In this document: positions 35,641 through 46,640 of the stretch, piece by piece
Layout: each line of letters begins with the position of its first letter
Numbering within the stretch: the first letter of the stretch is position 1
NCBI GenBank assembly: GCA_963580285.1
Contig: OY757011.1
Location: forward strand, 199,719,644 to 199,783,643
Origin: Lucinisca nassula
Lineage: Eukaryota > Mollusca > Bivalvia > Lucinida > Lucinidae
DNA: 64,000 nt
Reading direction: 5' to 3'
Program-made: the position numbers and the translations under genes
The notes under the pieces: model-generated
Told to the model about the DNA's origin: nothing
The model's database searches: none
The model's input: the letters and a program-made list of their open reading frames with translations, nothing else

Positions 35641-36853
35641 GTATTACTGTCGTCTTCAGCTAAAGTCTTCAGATATCATTGGACAAATTGCAAGCATATT
35701 TGTCTAAGTGGAAGTTAGACTTAAATGTCTCCAAAAGTAAAATTATCAATTTTAATAAGTCTGGCCGCAAACTTCATCAATTTCAATTCTTGTTTAATGG
35801 TCAACTTCCAGAATTAGTCAATATTTGGGTATAATTATTAAAACTTCTGGAACTATAGACATCAAAACTTTATCTCACAAAGGTATGAAAGCAATGTTTG
35901 CCATGAAACAGAAACTATCATCAAGAGAAATTAATATACAGGTGGGCATGAAGCTTTTTGAATCTATGATAAGACCAATTATAACATATGGTGCTGAAAT
36001 TTGGGCTACATCACATATTAAACTAAACAAAATTAATCAGAATAATTTGGAATCCTGTTATGGTAAGAATTGTTATGATTCCTTGGCTATTAGACATTAC
36101 AAATATCTTTTACGTGTACACAAGAACAGTACAAACTTGGCCGTTAGGGTCGAACTCGGGGCTTATCCACTAGATATATATTTAATAGTTAATCTAGTTA
36201 AGTACTGGCTTAGATTGCTGCTTTGTGATAAGAATTCATTAGCGTATAAATGTTTAAGTGACCATATGCAAAGTGAAGATTCTAATTGGATACTAAGTAT
36301 TAAAAAAAAATTAAACAAAAGTGGTTTCCAGCATGTTTGGAACAATAAATGTACTTTCAGTATTGAGAAATTGGCTTCAGCTTTAAAAAGTAAGTTAGAA
36401 ACAATGTATAGAATTTGGTGGAAATCAAAAGTATCCGGAAGTAGCAAATTAGAATTCTATAACTCTGTTAAGCATTAATTTTCATTGGAAAAATATTTAC
36501 TTTTGCCAATGGATTCTAAAGTAAAGAGTCGATTTACACAGCTACGAATAAGTTCACACAGTTTATGTGTGGAAACTGGGCGTTATAATAGACCAAAATT
36601 ACCCAAAGAAGAACGGTTTTGTTTTTCATGTAAAGGTGTAATTGAAGATGAAAAACCCTTTTTGTTTCATTGCAAATTATATGATGGGTTGAGGCAAAAT
36701 TTAAATATGAAGTTAATGGAAGTAATGGGTGAATCTTTACGGCAAGAAAACACCTTTTTAAAACTTTTTGCTACTTTCGATACTGACTTTACACGGTTGT
36801 TTATGAAGTATGTGTTTGATGCTTTTGAACTTAGAAATAACATATTAATGTAG
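35623..36853 (+). pseudogene. LINE reverse transcriptase YADD region, thumb and C-terminal finger
   Basis: MYADDIVLLSSSAK (35623 on) is the catalytic motif C. A disrupted stretch follows, and then a 217-codon frame (35825-36478) with LGIIIKTSG-like start, MIRPIITYGAEIWA and VRVELGAYPL. All of these are usual for the LINE post-RT region. The next frame (36485-36853) carries RLRISSH-type sequence and a Cys-x2-Cys...His-x-Cys cluster (about 36620-36675), the C-terminal zinc finger of many LINEs. Confidence 0.8.
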
Positions 36854-37299
36854 TCCAGACTAGGTGACCTTGTATCTGGGTCACATTTTTATAGCTTCTA
36901 TATCATTATATAGGGTTTCTAACTGTGTCACATATGGATGTGAGGGAGGGTCTCTGACTTCCGTGTATATCTTGGTTAGACTGCTTTCAGGTGCTCCTTA
37001 CGAGCAGTCTCACTAAGATCTACACGACTTGCAATTCATTATGCATCATGTACCTGCATGTGAGCAACTTATGAGCTGCAGATAAGCAACTTATACGCTC
37101 TACTATGATGGGAGTAATACGTTTGTGTTATTGAACTTGCTTGTTTTGCATAATTTGTCATGTCTTAGCTTGTATTGGACAGGAGACAATAAAAATATCT
37201 TATCTTATCTTATTTGGCCATTACCGCAGATGTACATTACATACACTATAGGTTTGCAGGACGAAAGACTACACAGTAATCATGTAATTACGGTAGGGA

Positions 37300-37425
37300 T
37301 CGTAAATAACCTGCACAGGGGATGGTTCTCCCTGCACAGGGGGGCGGGGGGGGGGGGGGGCTCGGACACCGAAATTGGCAAATGCGCTAACTACTGAACT
37401 ATCACGCGCCACTGCAGGTCCGATA
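37300..37425 (-). mobile_element. Truncated tRNA-derived SINE (S4-like)
   Basis: Minus strand: GATAGTTCAGTAGTTAGCGC (A box) and CGGTGTCCGAG, matching parts of the SINE at 5671. The B-box region is replaced by a long G run (37341-37361). Confidence 0.5.
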
Positions 37426-37429
37426 TCGC

Positions 37430-38610
37430 TCACCTAAGGTAACAGATTCGAAGTTTCACACAATTGCAGTGTAATTTCCAACTGACGGTCACCTCTGACT
37501 ACCTCTGAATAATTTTTTGGCCAAATTTCCTCTGTAAAACAGTCAAAATGACGGAGGATCAGAAATTCCGTCTACAAAGAAATCTAAATCGCATCTCGCA
37601 TTGAAACATGGTTTAAACCGATTTGACCCAGTGACCTGGTTTTTAATCCGTAATTACCCGTATTCAAGGTATCAAGACAAACATTTTAACAAAGTTTCAT
37701 GATTTTGTTTGTTGTTTGATTGTTTGATTTGAGGTTTAACGTCCCTTTCGACACTGTATAGGTCATTTTGGAGACGTTGCTTCCAATTTTGTGGGACTTT
37801 TACCCGACACTGAGATGAAATGACATCTCAAGCCCTCTCGCCCAATGAAACCAAGAGGGTTTATAAGCATGGGTGGTCCTCGCACTTCTTTGCCTGGGTT
37901 TACCAGTACTGATGTGCGGTCGGTTTCAGCTCTGCGTGGAAGCATCATGCAGCCCATCTATTTCTTCAAGCCCCGATGGGCGGGGGCCGATAGTTTCATG
38001 AAGATTGAAGCAAAACTGTGGCCTCTAGAGGTGAAAAAGGTTTTAAAGCAATTCACCCTAGTGACCAAGTGATCGATCTGACATAACCCATATTCGCACT
38101 TGACCTACGTATGATTAAGACAAATATTCTTGCATAGCTTCACGAAGATTGAAGCAAAACTGTGGCCTCTAGAGGGTGAACAAAGTTTTAAGGCAATTTG
38201 ACCAAGTGACCTATTTTTTTTTTATTTTTTTTTTGTTATTTAACACGATCTATAGTCAATCTTGAACAAGGTATCATCTAAACAAGGCTTCTTGTATAGT
38301 TTTGTGATGTTTGAAGCAAAATTGCGGCCTCTAAAGGGTGAAAAGATTTCAAACCAGTTTGACCTAGCGATCTAGTTTTGGACCCAGTAAGACCTATATT
38401 CGAACTTGACCGAGATATCTTCAATATATATATATATATGTTCTGCTATCGTTTCATGAAGATTGAAGCCAAACTATGACCTATGGCGGGTGAACAAGGT
38501 TTTTAAGTAGTTTGACCGAGTGACCTAGTTTTTATTTCGAAATTCAAACCTGACCAAGATATTATCAAGACAAACATTCTGGTAAAGTTGAATGAATGCG
38601 GCCTCTAACG
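37430..38610. repeat. Tandem-repeat element, about 160-bp monomer
   Basis: Left edge ATATCGCTCACCTAAGG resembles the family A subterminal motif. Monomers carry GATTGAAGCAAAACTGTGGCCTCTAGAGG and GACCTAGTTTT. Split by the S1 SINE at 37703-37991. Right edge near a P2-like ACCACTCAGA end (38617). Confidence 0.5.
37703..37991 (-). mobile_element. S1-family SINE
   Basis: Complete S1 copy with flanking AGTTTCATGA (37693-37702 and 37992-38001). The host tandem repeat resumes on the right. Confidence 0.75.
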
Positions 38611-38869
38611 TTTTACCACTCAGACATTTTAAATGATTTTGTTGAAAAGCTATTTATCACTGAAGATGACTGATATACTCCTGTCCCTGATCGGAGTGCA
38701 CAGCTATCTCCCTCCGAACAGGACTTCAGATGAGTTCCGGTAACCAAGTGCTTAAGGAGGATAGTTAAGATAAAAGTAGAGGAATGTGAGTGAGATTAGT
38801 TTGTTTAATGTGATCCAGAATGTTAATGTTAATATCTTTTTAAAATATAAAAATAAACGTTTACGGTGT

Positions 38870-39370
38870 TGAGTAGACTACCCGACAAACAGCTGTACTG
38901 AGTTGTGCCAGGGTTGGAAGAGGATTCCAGGGTGGTAGGGCATTCCAGTGGATGATAGTCGTGGGGAAATGTGAACTTATTGCAGTCTTTCAGAGTCGTG
39001 ATGCGTCGGTATGCGAGAGGATGGTTCTTTGTAGAAGGACATACGGGTGTTCCGGATCAGGTAGTCAACATGCGTTGTCTAGGGGCACCAGTTGCTATCC
39101 TGTAGCATTGCAGACACATTAGATGTATATCGGTAATCTGGAGAACCTCCAGATTGGTATATGGAGACAACACTGTGGAGGCAGACTCTAACTGTGGACG
39201 GACAAGGGTTTTGAATGCTGTGGCTTTCAGGTTCATGTTAGGGACCCGAATGTTACGTTTAAGGAACTGGCATTTCTAGCAATACTGTTTAATTTGAGGT
39301 CTTCTGATAATGTGAGCCCAGGGTATTTAACTGAGGGAACACGTTCAAGTACACATGGTTCTGACTGGGG
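38870..39370 (-). pseudogene. LINE reverse transcriptase C-terminal fragment
   Basis: The minus strand, with several frame changes, gives YLGLTLSEDLKLNSIARNA, then KATAFKTLVRPQLESASTV and WNALP. This is the post-YADD region of a CR1/Jockey-type LINE. Heavily decayed, with no intact frame. It abuts the 3' end of a Penelope-like copy. Confidence 0.65.
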
Positions 39371-39379
39371 CCTTCAAAA

Positions 39380-39958
39380 AGAATTCTGAGTAGAAGTAAA
39401 ACAAAGATCAGGAATTGATACAATTAACTTACTCCACCCATAAAAGACACCAAAGGGAAAGAAATACAAACAATAAGCGACAAGACCATAATGGAAACCT
39501 AAACAAAGGAAGGCCATAAGGACAGTTACTTTCCCACATAATGGCCATATGGCCATCCAAAATCAAAAGAAACAAGTGATACACACAGTAAGTAACAAAC
39601 AACAACATAAATAAATCGCCACAGAAGAGCCGCCTTGGAACGGTCAGTGGAAGATTTCCACTGGGGGGGGGGGGGGGGGGGGGGGCTTAAATCGATTTTA
39701 CGTGGCCACAATCCTCGCCCTTACTTCCGTCGCGATTTAGACAAATAATTTGTTCAGTCCGCATGACGGCCTCCTAACTCATCAGTGCAACATCTCCGTG
39801 AACACAAAAATCAAAGAACCACAGAGATGAGACAACGGTGAGGACTCGACAGCAAGAAACCACTGAAATGCTGGAGCAAAAGAAAACCAACAGTTAGACT
39901 CCGATGGGCCCGACCAGAGACAGAGACTCTGTTTCCGTCACCACAAGAGACTTATACA
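39380..39958 (-). mobile_element. Penelope-like element 3' UTR copy
   Basis: Begins (plus strand) with AGTAGAAGTAAAACAAAGATCAGG and contains the family blocks AAAGGACAGTTACTTTCCCA-like, TTACGTGGCCACAATCCTCG and AGGCCTCCTAACTCATCAG-like. Truncated before the coding part. A long G run lies at 39663-39685. Confidence 0.7.
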
Positions 39959-39959
39959 G

Positions 39960-42335
39960 GCGTTAGCATGTTATTTGGACAGATTGTGGGAATTCCGATG
40001 GGTGCGATTTATCAAATATTGAAAATAACTTCTACGATTGTTTTATCAGTCTAATTTGCCCTTTAGAACGTCAATTAGATAATAAAAAAAAAACAGTGCT
40101 TCAGCTGAAGTGCACGACCCGCCAGATGCTTTTAGCTTTATGAGTGTTACCATATATGGGTATGGCGTCCATTTTGGTCATGTGACCTGGACCTAAAACG
40201 GTTCCCCCAATAAATGCGCCTTATCGTAAATATATCTTATACTTTAGTACTGTATTCTGAATCGTTTGCAGGATAAAATGCATTCTCACTTTTCCAATAC
40301 AAAAGCATATGTGTCAAAGTATGACCTAGGCACAAAGAAGGTCAAGGTCAACCCAGGGTCACCATTTTAGCAATTTATGATGGGCCTACGTCCCAGATGC
40401 TATTTATCAAGTTTCGTGGAAATCTGCCCAGTGGTTCTGAAGACTATTTTTGAAGGGTTTTTACCATATATGGCTTGGCGGCCATTTTGGTCATGTGACC
40501 TGGACCCCATGAGCAAATTTTGGTTTCCCCCACCCCATAGAGGCTCCATATGAAATTTGACTTCAAACGGCCCAACGGTTTCCGAGGAGAAGCGGTTCGA
40601 AAATTTTCACATTTTCGTCTCGGCGAAGTTATACTAAATGGAATGTAATATTTCGCAAGTTCATTGGTAAGATCTCATTGATATCTATCAGTATGCCAAA
40701 AATTGTTTAAATATTCCAAGCGGTTAAGTCACTATCACCAATTTTCACAAACGGGTTACGGACGGACAGACAGACAGACCATATATGGCTTTGCGGCCAT
40801 TTTGGTCATGTGACCTGGACCCCATGAGCAAATTTTGGTTTCCCCCGGCCCATAGAGGCTTCATATGAAATTTGATTTCAATCGGCCCAACGGTTTCCAA
40901 GGAGAAGCAGTTCGAAAATTTTCACATTTTTCGCCTCGGCGAGGCTATACTAAATGGAATGTAATATTTCGCAAGTTCATTGGTTAGATCTCATTCATAT
41001 CCATCAGTATGCCAAAATGTTTAAATATTCCAAGCGGTTAAGTCACTATCACCAATTTTCACAAACGGGTTACGGACGGACCCAAAGAAGGTCAAGGTCA
41101 ACCCAGGGTCACCATTTTAGCAATTTATGATGGACCTACGTCCCAGATGCTATTTATCAAGTTTCGTGGAAATCTGCCCAGTGGTTCTGGAGAAGACTAT
41201 TTATGAAGGGTTTTTACCATATATGGCTTGGCGGCCATTTTGGTCATGTGACCTGGACCTCATGAGCAAATTTTGGTTTCCCTATCCCATAGAGGCTCCA
41301 TATGAAATTTGACTTAAATTGGCCCAACGGTTTCCGAGGAGAAGCAGTTCAAAAATTTTCACATTTTTTGCCTCGGCGAGGCTATACTAAATGGAATGTA
41401 ATATTTCGCAAGCTCATTGGTTAGATCTCATTGATATCTATCAGTATGCCAAAAATTGTTTAAATATTCCAAGCGGTTAAGTCACTATCACCAGTTTTCA
41501 CAAACGGGTTACGGACGGACAGACAGATAGACCATATATTGCTTGGCGGCCATTTTGGTCATGTGACCTGGACCCCATGAGCAAATTTTGGTTTCCCCCA
41601 TCCCATAGAGGCTCCATATGAAATTTGACTTCAATCGGCCCAACGGTTTCCGAGGAGAAGCAGTTCAAAAATTTTCACATTTTTTGCCTCGGCGAGGCTA
41701 TACTATATGGAATGTAATATTTTGCAAGCTCATTGGTTAGATCTCATTGATATCTATCAGTATGCCAAAAATTGTTTAAATATTCCAAGCGGTTAAGTCA
41801 CTATCACCAGTATCACAAACGGGTGACGGACGGACGGACAGACAGACAGACCATATATGGCTTGGCGGCCATTTTGGTCATGTGACCTGGACCCCATGAG
41901 CAAATATTGGTTTCCCCCATCCCATAGAGGCTCCATATGAAATTTGACTTCAATCGGCCCAACGGTTTCCGAGGAGAAGCAGTTCAATAATTTTCACATT
42001 TTTTGCCTCGGCGAGGCTATACTAAATGGAATGTAATATTTCGTAAGCTCATTGGTTAGATCTCATTGATATCTATCAGTATGCCAAAAATTGTTTAAAT
42101 ATTCCAAGCGGTTAAGTCACTATCACCAATTTTCACAAACGGGTTACGGACGGACAGACTGACAGACTGACAGACTGACAGAATGACACGGTGATTTTAG
42201 GGCACTCTTAGAAATCAACCGACTTCAGTCGGTTTCTTTTTCTGCGGGTTGTGCAATATTCTGATACCGATAATCCGGTGTTGAATTTATATTTGACTTT
42301 TTTTACATTGGTTTATTTCATGCAAAATTTATGAT
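39960..42335 (+). pseudogene. Penelope-like reverse transcriptase fragment split by a HINE
   Basis: 39975-40090 encodes the QIVGIPMGA motif and a degraded NNFYDCFI...PLERQL stretch. After the HINE at 40093-42254 the frame continues with SDTDNPVLNLYL (42255-42300), which matches the SDTEAPFLDLHL motif seen in other copies. The NCAPL...YLDD section between them is missing. Strongly decayed. Confidence 0.6.
40093..42254 (-). mobile_element. Helentron-like element, family C copy 3
   Basis: Inverted relative to copies 1 and 2. Flanked by AA (40091-40092 and 42255-42256). CTTCAGCTGAAG palindrome at 40099-40110 and GCACGACCCGC partner at 40112-40122. The far terminus is GCGGGTTGTGC (42244-42254), with one mismatch. 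Four or five partial 440-bp monomers and the GTCTGTCAG-type microsatellite (42145-42190) are present. Confidence 0.75.
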
Positions 42336-42347
42336 AAACGCGATGAT

Positions 42348-42648
42348 ATGTTTGTTTGATTTGATGTTTAACGCCCCCGTCAACACTGTAAAGGTCATTT
42401 TAGAGACGTTGCTTCCAATTTTGTTTGACTTTTACCCGACATTGAGATGAAATGACATCTCAAGCCCTGTCGCCCAATGAAACCAATAGGGTTTATTAGC
42501 ATGGACGGTCCGCCTCGCACCGCGGTTCCTGGACAGGCTTAGATCCTCTAAGCGGTTTACCAGTACTAGAGTGCGGGCCGGATTCAGCTCTGCGTGGAAG
42601 CATCATGCAGCCCATACATTTCTTCAAGCCCCTATGGGCGGGGGCTGC
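42348..42648 (-). mobile_element. S1-family SINE
   Basis: Complete copy with an exact 12-bp duplication AAACGCGATGAT (42336-42347 and 42649-42660). Confidence 0.8.
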
Positions 42649-42732
42649 AAACGCGATGATTTAGATTAGATATTGTAAATGATCTCTTCTTGGATGAGTA
42701 TATGTTCTTCAGTGTCACCTTAAACTACAACT

Positions 42733-42860
42733 AGGTATTCAAGAATTTCATAGAAAGTTTGTTCTGGCTCCGGTAGACAAGGTAAACAATGTCGTCGTTG
42801 TCTGGCGGCTGCACTATACTAATACGCTAAAGCAAGATCTTGGTGGTACAAAGGCCTGTG
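42733..42860 (+). pseudogene. Penelope-like element N-terminal fragment
   Basis: Open frame IQEFHRKFVLAPVDKVNNVV followed by LHYTNTLKQDLGGTKAC. The same block is found on the minus strand at 47345-47130, upstream of the finger motifs of the reverse transcriptase. It lies after rather than before the RT fragment at 39960-42335, so this is a separate or rearranged copy. Confidence 0.6.
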
Positions 42861-42975
42861 GCTGAAGAGAGGTATATGGCTAATAATCTATCTACCATTC
42901 AGCCACCAAGTTTGCTATATGTGCTAAAGACAGCCAAGAGAGGTTTCCTACTACGTTACATTGGTTACTTATCCT

Positions 42976-43260
42976 ACCATCACGAAAACACACCCATATA
43001 ATTTTGACCCCCTAAAAGCCCACTTTTATATATTAAAACTTGCGCCGGGTTTACAGGGGTATAAATTATTTTTCTTATTTCTGCTCAAAACATAGATTTT
43101 GGATACTCGTTAGAACCGTCTCGGTGAGGCGGCTCTATCGAGTACCCACAATCTATGTTTTGAGCAGATATATGAAAAATGTCAGAATTTTTATCTGAAA
43201 TTTCTCTTTTTTCTTTTTGGTGGTAAAATTTCCAATAAATTTGAATAGGCGTGTTTTCGT
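42976..43260. repeat. Palindromic MITE-like repeat, best copy
   Basis: Inverse ends ACGAAAACACACCCATATAA and TTGAATAGGCGTGTTTTCGT. Inside, TGCTCAAAACATAGATTTTG pairs with ACAATCTATGTTTTGAGCA to give an imperfect hairpin at 43080-43164. Confidence 0.6.
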
Positions 43261-43493
43261 AATAATTTTTTAAAGAAAATTCCAGAGGAAGCCACAGCCG
43301 CAAGACGTAACTCACCCTTGGCAGTAGATCGAAGAGAAAAAAAAAACACACAAAAAAAAACAACAAAACAACAATATAGGAAATGGGCACAAAAACAACG
43401 ATTAACAATTAACAACAGTACACAATATTGTACGGTTTACTGCAAATTCAAGTTCCAAAGGATAACCCTTTCTAGAACATATTTGACGCCACT

Positions 43494-43813
43494 ACAGCTG
43501 TTGTCTTGGAATGCGTAAAAGTCTCCCTGCCCTACATAATAGTGTAGTTTATATTTTCTTGTTCTTTGGGATCATTGATTCCATTGTTGAATTTTGAAAT
43601 AATTGGCAGAAACTAGCTAGTCTGGCCCAGAAAACATGTACACTCCATATTTTTCAGTTCTGTGGTGTATTCCTTGATTCCAAATTAGGCTTTGTCAGTG
43701 ACCCTCAAATATTTCCAAAATTCAACAATGGAATCAATGATCCCAAAGGACAAGAAACTATAAACTACACTATGATGTAAGACAGGGAGACTTTTTTTCT
43801 CAGACACCAGCTG
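43494..43813. repeat. Long inverted repeat (about 80-bp arms)
   Basis: Arms 43517-43596 and 43714-43797 are inverted copies (AAAGTCTCCCTG...CCATTGTTGAATTTTG). The outer ends CAGCTGTTGTCT and AGACACCAGCTG extend the inversion. The loop of about 115 bp carries CTAGCTAGTCTGGCCC. Related single arms are at 46225-46320 and 46905-46990. Confidence 0.7.
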
Positions 43814-43989
43814 AAGTTACGTCTATGAACGATCAGACAAAACATTATTCATTAAAAATTCGAATTAGGTCTTACATAAACTAAATTCCAGACATTTTCG
43901 TGGATTAAATCTATGTGCGATACACCGCACTACCCAATAAAAGAAATGAGGTCCATGATGGACTTAATTTGCTCATCTGAGTTATGACG

Positions 43990-44140
43990 TGTTTGTTTGT
44001 TTGAGGTGAGGTTTTGTCACCGTCAACAATAGTTAGGTCATTTTGGAGACGGTGCTACCGATTTTGTGGGACTTTTACATGGCATTGAGATGAAATGACA
44101 TCTCAAGCCCTACCACCCATAGAAACCGCTAGAGATTAAT
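43990..44140 (-). mobile_element. S1 SINE, tail-end fragment
   Basis: Tail half only (GTTTGTTTGTTTG to CATCTCAAGCCC), diverged. It has the same orientation as all other S1 copies. Confidence 0.6.
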
Positions 44141-44164
44141 AACATGCGAGATCATCGATTTGTT

Positions 44165-44395
44165 TTTTTTTTTTTTTCGTTTTGGTTATACGGCCCTTTC
44201 AAGATTATTTCGCTCATATCGAGCCGATCGTTAATCAGAGGCGGGCGAAAACCGGCGCTCGCGGAGAAAAACACCTGACCTTCCGTTTCAGTGCTTGGCT
44301 TCTCACATGTGACCAGAGCCAGGCTCGAACCACAGCGGTGAGAGACCTAATGAGTAAGAGTCAGCGCTCTTATCCACGGAGGCCCGTCGTCAATC
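44165..44395 (-). mobile_element. tRNA-derived SINE (S5)
   Basis: The minus strand begins GGGCCTCCGTGGATAAGAGC, with a type-II-like tRNA head and the B box GGTTCGAGCCT about 45 nt downstream. The body ends near a T run (44160-44178). Target-site duplication not resolved. Confidence 0.6.
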
Positions 44396-44404
44396 CGACA
44401 ATAG

Positions 44405-46640
44405 TTAAATGCAAAATAGACGTGGAGACAATGACCAGGAATCGATACAATTAACCAAGAGCTCCAATCAGAGACACCAAAGGGAAAGAAACATAAACAT
44501 GAAACAACAGACCTTAATGGAAACATCAATAGCGGAAAGCCAAAAGGACAGTTACTTTCACACAAAATGGCCAATAGGCTATCCAAAATAAAATACATGT
44601 AATATAAGCGACACAAACACCCAAAGCCAATCATAACAAAAATAAACCGCGACAGAAGAACCACCTTGGAACTGTCAGCGGAAACGATTTCCACTGTGTG
44701 TGGGGGGTAAATCGATTTTACGTGGCCACAGTCCTCGCCCTTACTTCCGTCGCGATTTAGACAAATAATTTGTTCAGCCCGCATGAAGGCCTCCTAACTC
44801 ATTAGTGCAACACCTCTGTGAACACAAATAATCAAACAACCACAGAGATGAAACAACGGTGAGGACTCGACAGCAACAAACCACTGAAATGCTGAAGCAA
44901 AACAAAACCAACAGTTTGACTCCGATGGACCCGACCAGAGGTAGAACATCGGGTACCAACCAACATTACTTTGAATTTGATCTCCCTAATTCTCAATAAA
45001 CCTTTACGCTGGAATCGTCATAGAATCTGAGGCCTGACCCACCGGCGTGCAATTAAAGAGAGAAGCAAAGTTGTCAACCGTGATTGGGTTAACTACTATG
45101 CATGCAGTATGTCGTATAACACTTATTTGTACCCAATCTTTTTATATCGAAGAATGATTTTACGAAATTTGGTGCTGAAGTCATTGCGGTTATATATATT
45201 TCTGAATTTATATACTAAGTCGCTATAAAATTCGGGTTCCGATAGACCTTGTTGCAGAAGAGATTTAACTCCAGTATTGAATTTTGAAATTAAATCAGAA
45301 TGACGTCTATAAAATTTTGAAAAGGCTTTGCGTAGTTTATGGTACCGATAACCCTGATTAAGAAGTTTAGCCGTTAACAATTTATTACGAGTGTTGAAGT
45401 CAGTTACATGACTACACATTCTGGTCAATCGAATTTATTGCGAAATATAAACGCCATAGGATGGCGCACGGGGAACATCATCATCCAAAAAAGGAAAATT
45501 TGCAAGCTCAAAATCAAAATCATCGCGTTTATCATAAATTTAGCACGAAATAAACCCATCTACAATTAATAGATGTAAATCCAAAACGGGGCCTCGGTAT
45601 CAGAAGAATTTGCTTTATTTAACTGAAGTTCTGTGGGTGTAAATTCGACTGATCAAACCATCTGCGTAGTTCCCATCGGAATACCCACAACTTGTCTAAA
45701 TAACTTAGTACCAAATCTTATGTAAATATTGTCAAATAGAAAGGTGAGACCTTCCCCCTTTTTCTGACATGACATCACAAAGTATATTTTTTATGCTCTT
45801 CAGAAGTGAAAAAAAGCATTTCATACCGAGGGTGTCTTCCCTATGAAATGTCCATTAAATTAAATCATTAAGTTTTTCTTTTACAAGATTATGAGGAAGT
45901 GCAGTGTAAAGGATGGAAAAATCATAAGTAGACAGACTTGAAGCACGAAAACGCCTGGATTTCAATTTATTTAAAACTTCATTAGAATTTTGTATAGACC
46001 AAAACAGATTTCATCCTAATCTTTCGAAGACTTGTCGTAATATTTTATCACATGTTTTTATGGCAGTCAAACATGACGTTAAATGGCAGAAATTAGCTAG
46101 TCTGGCCAAAAAATAACATGTACACTCCATATTTTCCAGTTCTGTGGTGTAGTCCTTGCTTACAAAGGATAACTCTTTCTAGAATATATTTAACGTCACT
46201 ACAGCTGTTGTCTGGGAATATGTGGTGGCCGTAAAAAGTCTCCCTGCCCTACATCATAGTGTAGTTTATATTTTCTTGTCCTTTGGGATCATTGATTCCA
46301 TTGTGGAATTTTGAAAATATTTGAGGGTCACTGATAAGGCCTAAATGGCCGAAACTAGCTAGTCTGGCCCCGAAAACATATACACTCCATATTTTCCAGT
46401 TCTGTGGTGCATTCCTTGTTTCCAAAGGATAACCCTTTCTAGAACATATTTAATGATTTGGAGAGTTCATTGGTGGTACAAGAGCTTGAGTTTGCAATAA
46501 ACCGTGCTTTGTATGGTCTTTTATGAAGTTTAGGTAACCACTATAACGTAGGAAGCTTGTCTTTGCCTACTGTAACACAAACAGCAAATTTGGTGGCTGA
46601 ATGACAAATGTGGTCATCAACTAAATAAAAATCAAAAATG
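44405..46640 (-). mobile_element. Penelope-like element, longest decayed copy
   Basis: On the minus strand: finger motifs LPTLYWLPKLHKRPYKARF (46600-46445), an insertion at 46086-46451, and then LTSCLTAIKT. Next come YDFSILYTALPHNLVKEKL (about 45900) and FRQVVGIPMG (about 45690), a deletion of the NCAPL-YLDD block, SDTEAPF, the C-terminal frame (45428-45123) and the 3' UTR. Motifs FSTLYT and VGIPMGT suggest a Penelope-like reverse transcriptase. No GIY-YIG endonuclease is visible. The C-terminal frame is CSHVTDFNTRNK, then AFSKFYRRHSDLISKFN and LRYKKIGY. Family assignment is inferred. Confidence 0.65.
46086..46451. mobile_element. TTAA-flanked insertion in the Penelope-like reverse transcriptase
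   Basis: Splits the Penelope-like frame. TTAA stands on both sides (about 46074-46077 and 46448-46451), and removing one copy restores the frame. Internally it holds two related units (46079-46190 and 46335-46450) with CTAGCTAGTCTGGCC and CCTTTCTAGAACATAT, around a single arm of the 43.5-kb inverted repeat. Confidence 0.5.

Larger units (their letters stand above)
27245..37212 (+). mobile_element. Decayed non-LTR retrotransposon (LINE) with nested insertions
   Basis: The coding order is that of an APE-type LINE: endonuclease, reverse transcriptase, then a C-terminal CCHC-like finger. A 3' UTR follows (36854-37212), ending AATAAAAATATCTTATCTTAT, a short microsatellite-like tail. The element is split by two family C HINE insertions (27816-33501 and 33696-34487), and the reading frame resumes after each. 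Frameshifts and a deletion in the reverse transcriptase palm make it inactive. The 5' end is not defined and no ORF1 was recognised. Confidence 0.8.

Noticed and set aside
39663..39685. Long G run as a G-quadruplex regulatory site
   Set aside because: Homopolymer expansion in a Penelope-like 3' UTR. Similar runs at 55036 and 49364 are shorter or variable, and may be sequencing-sensitive.
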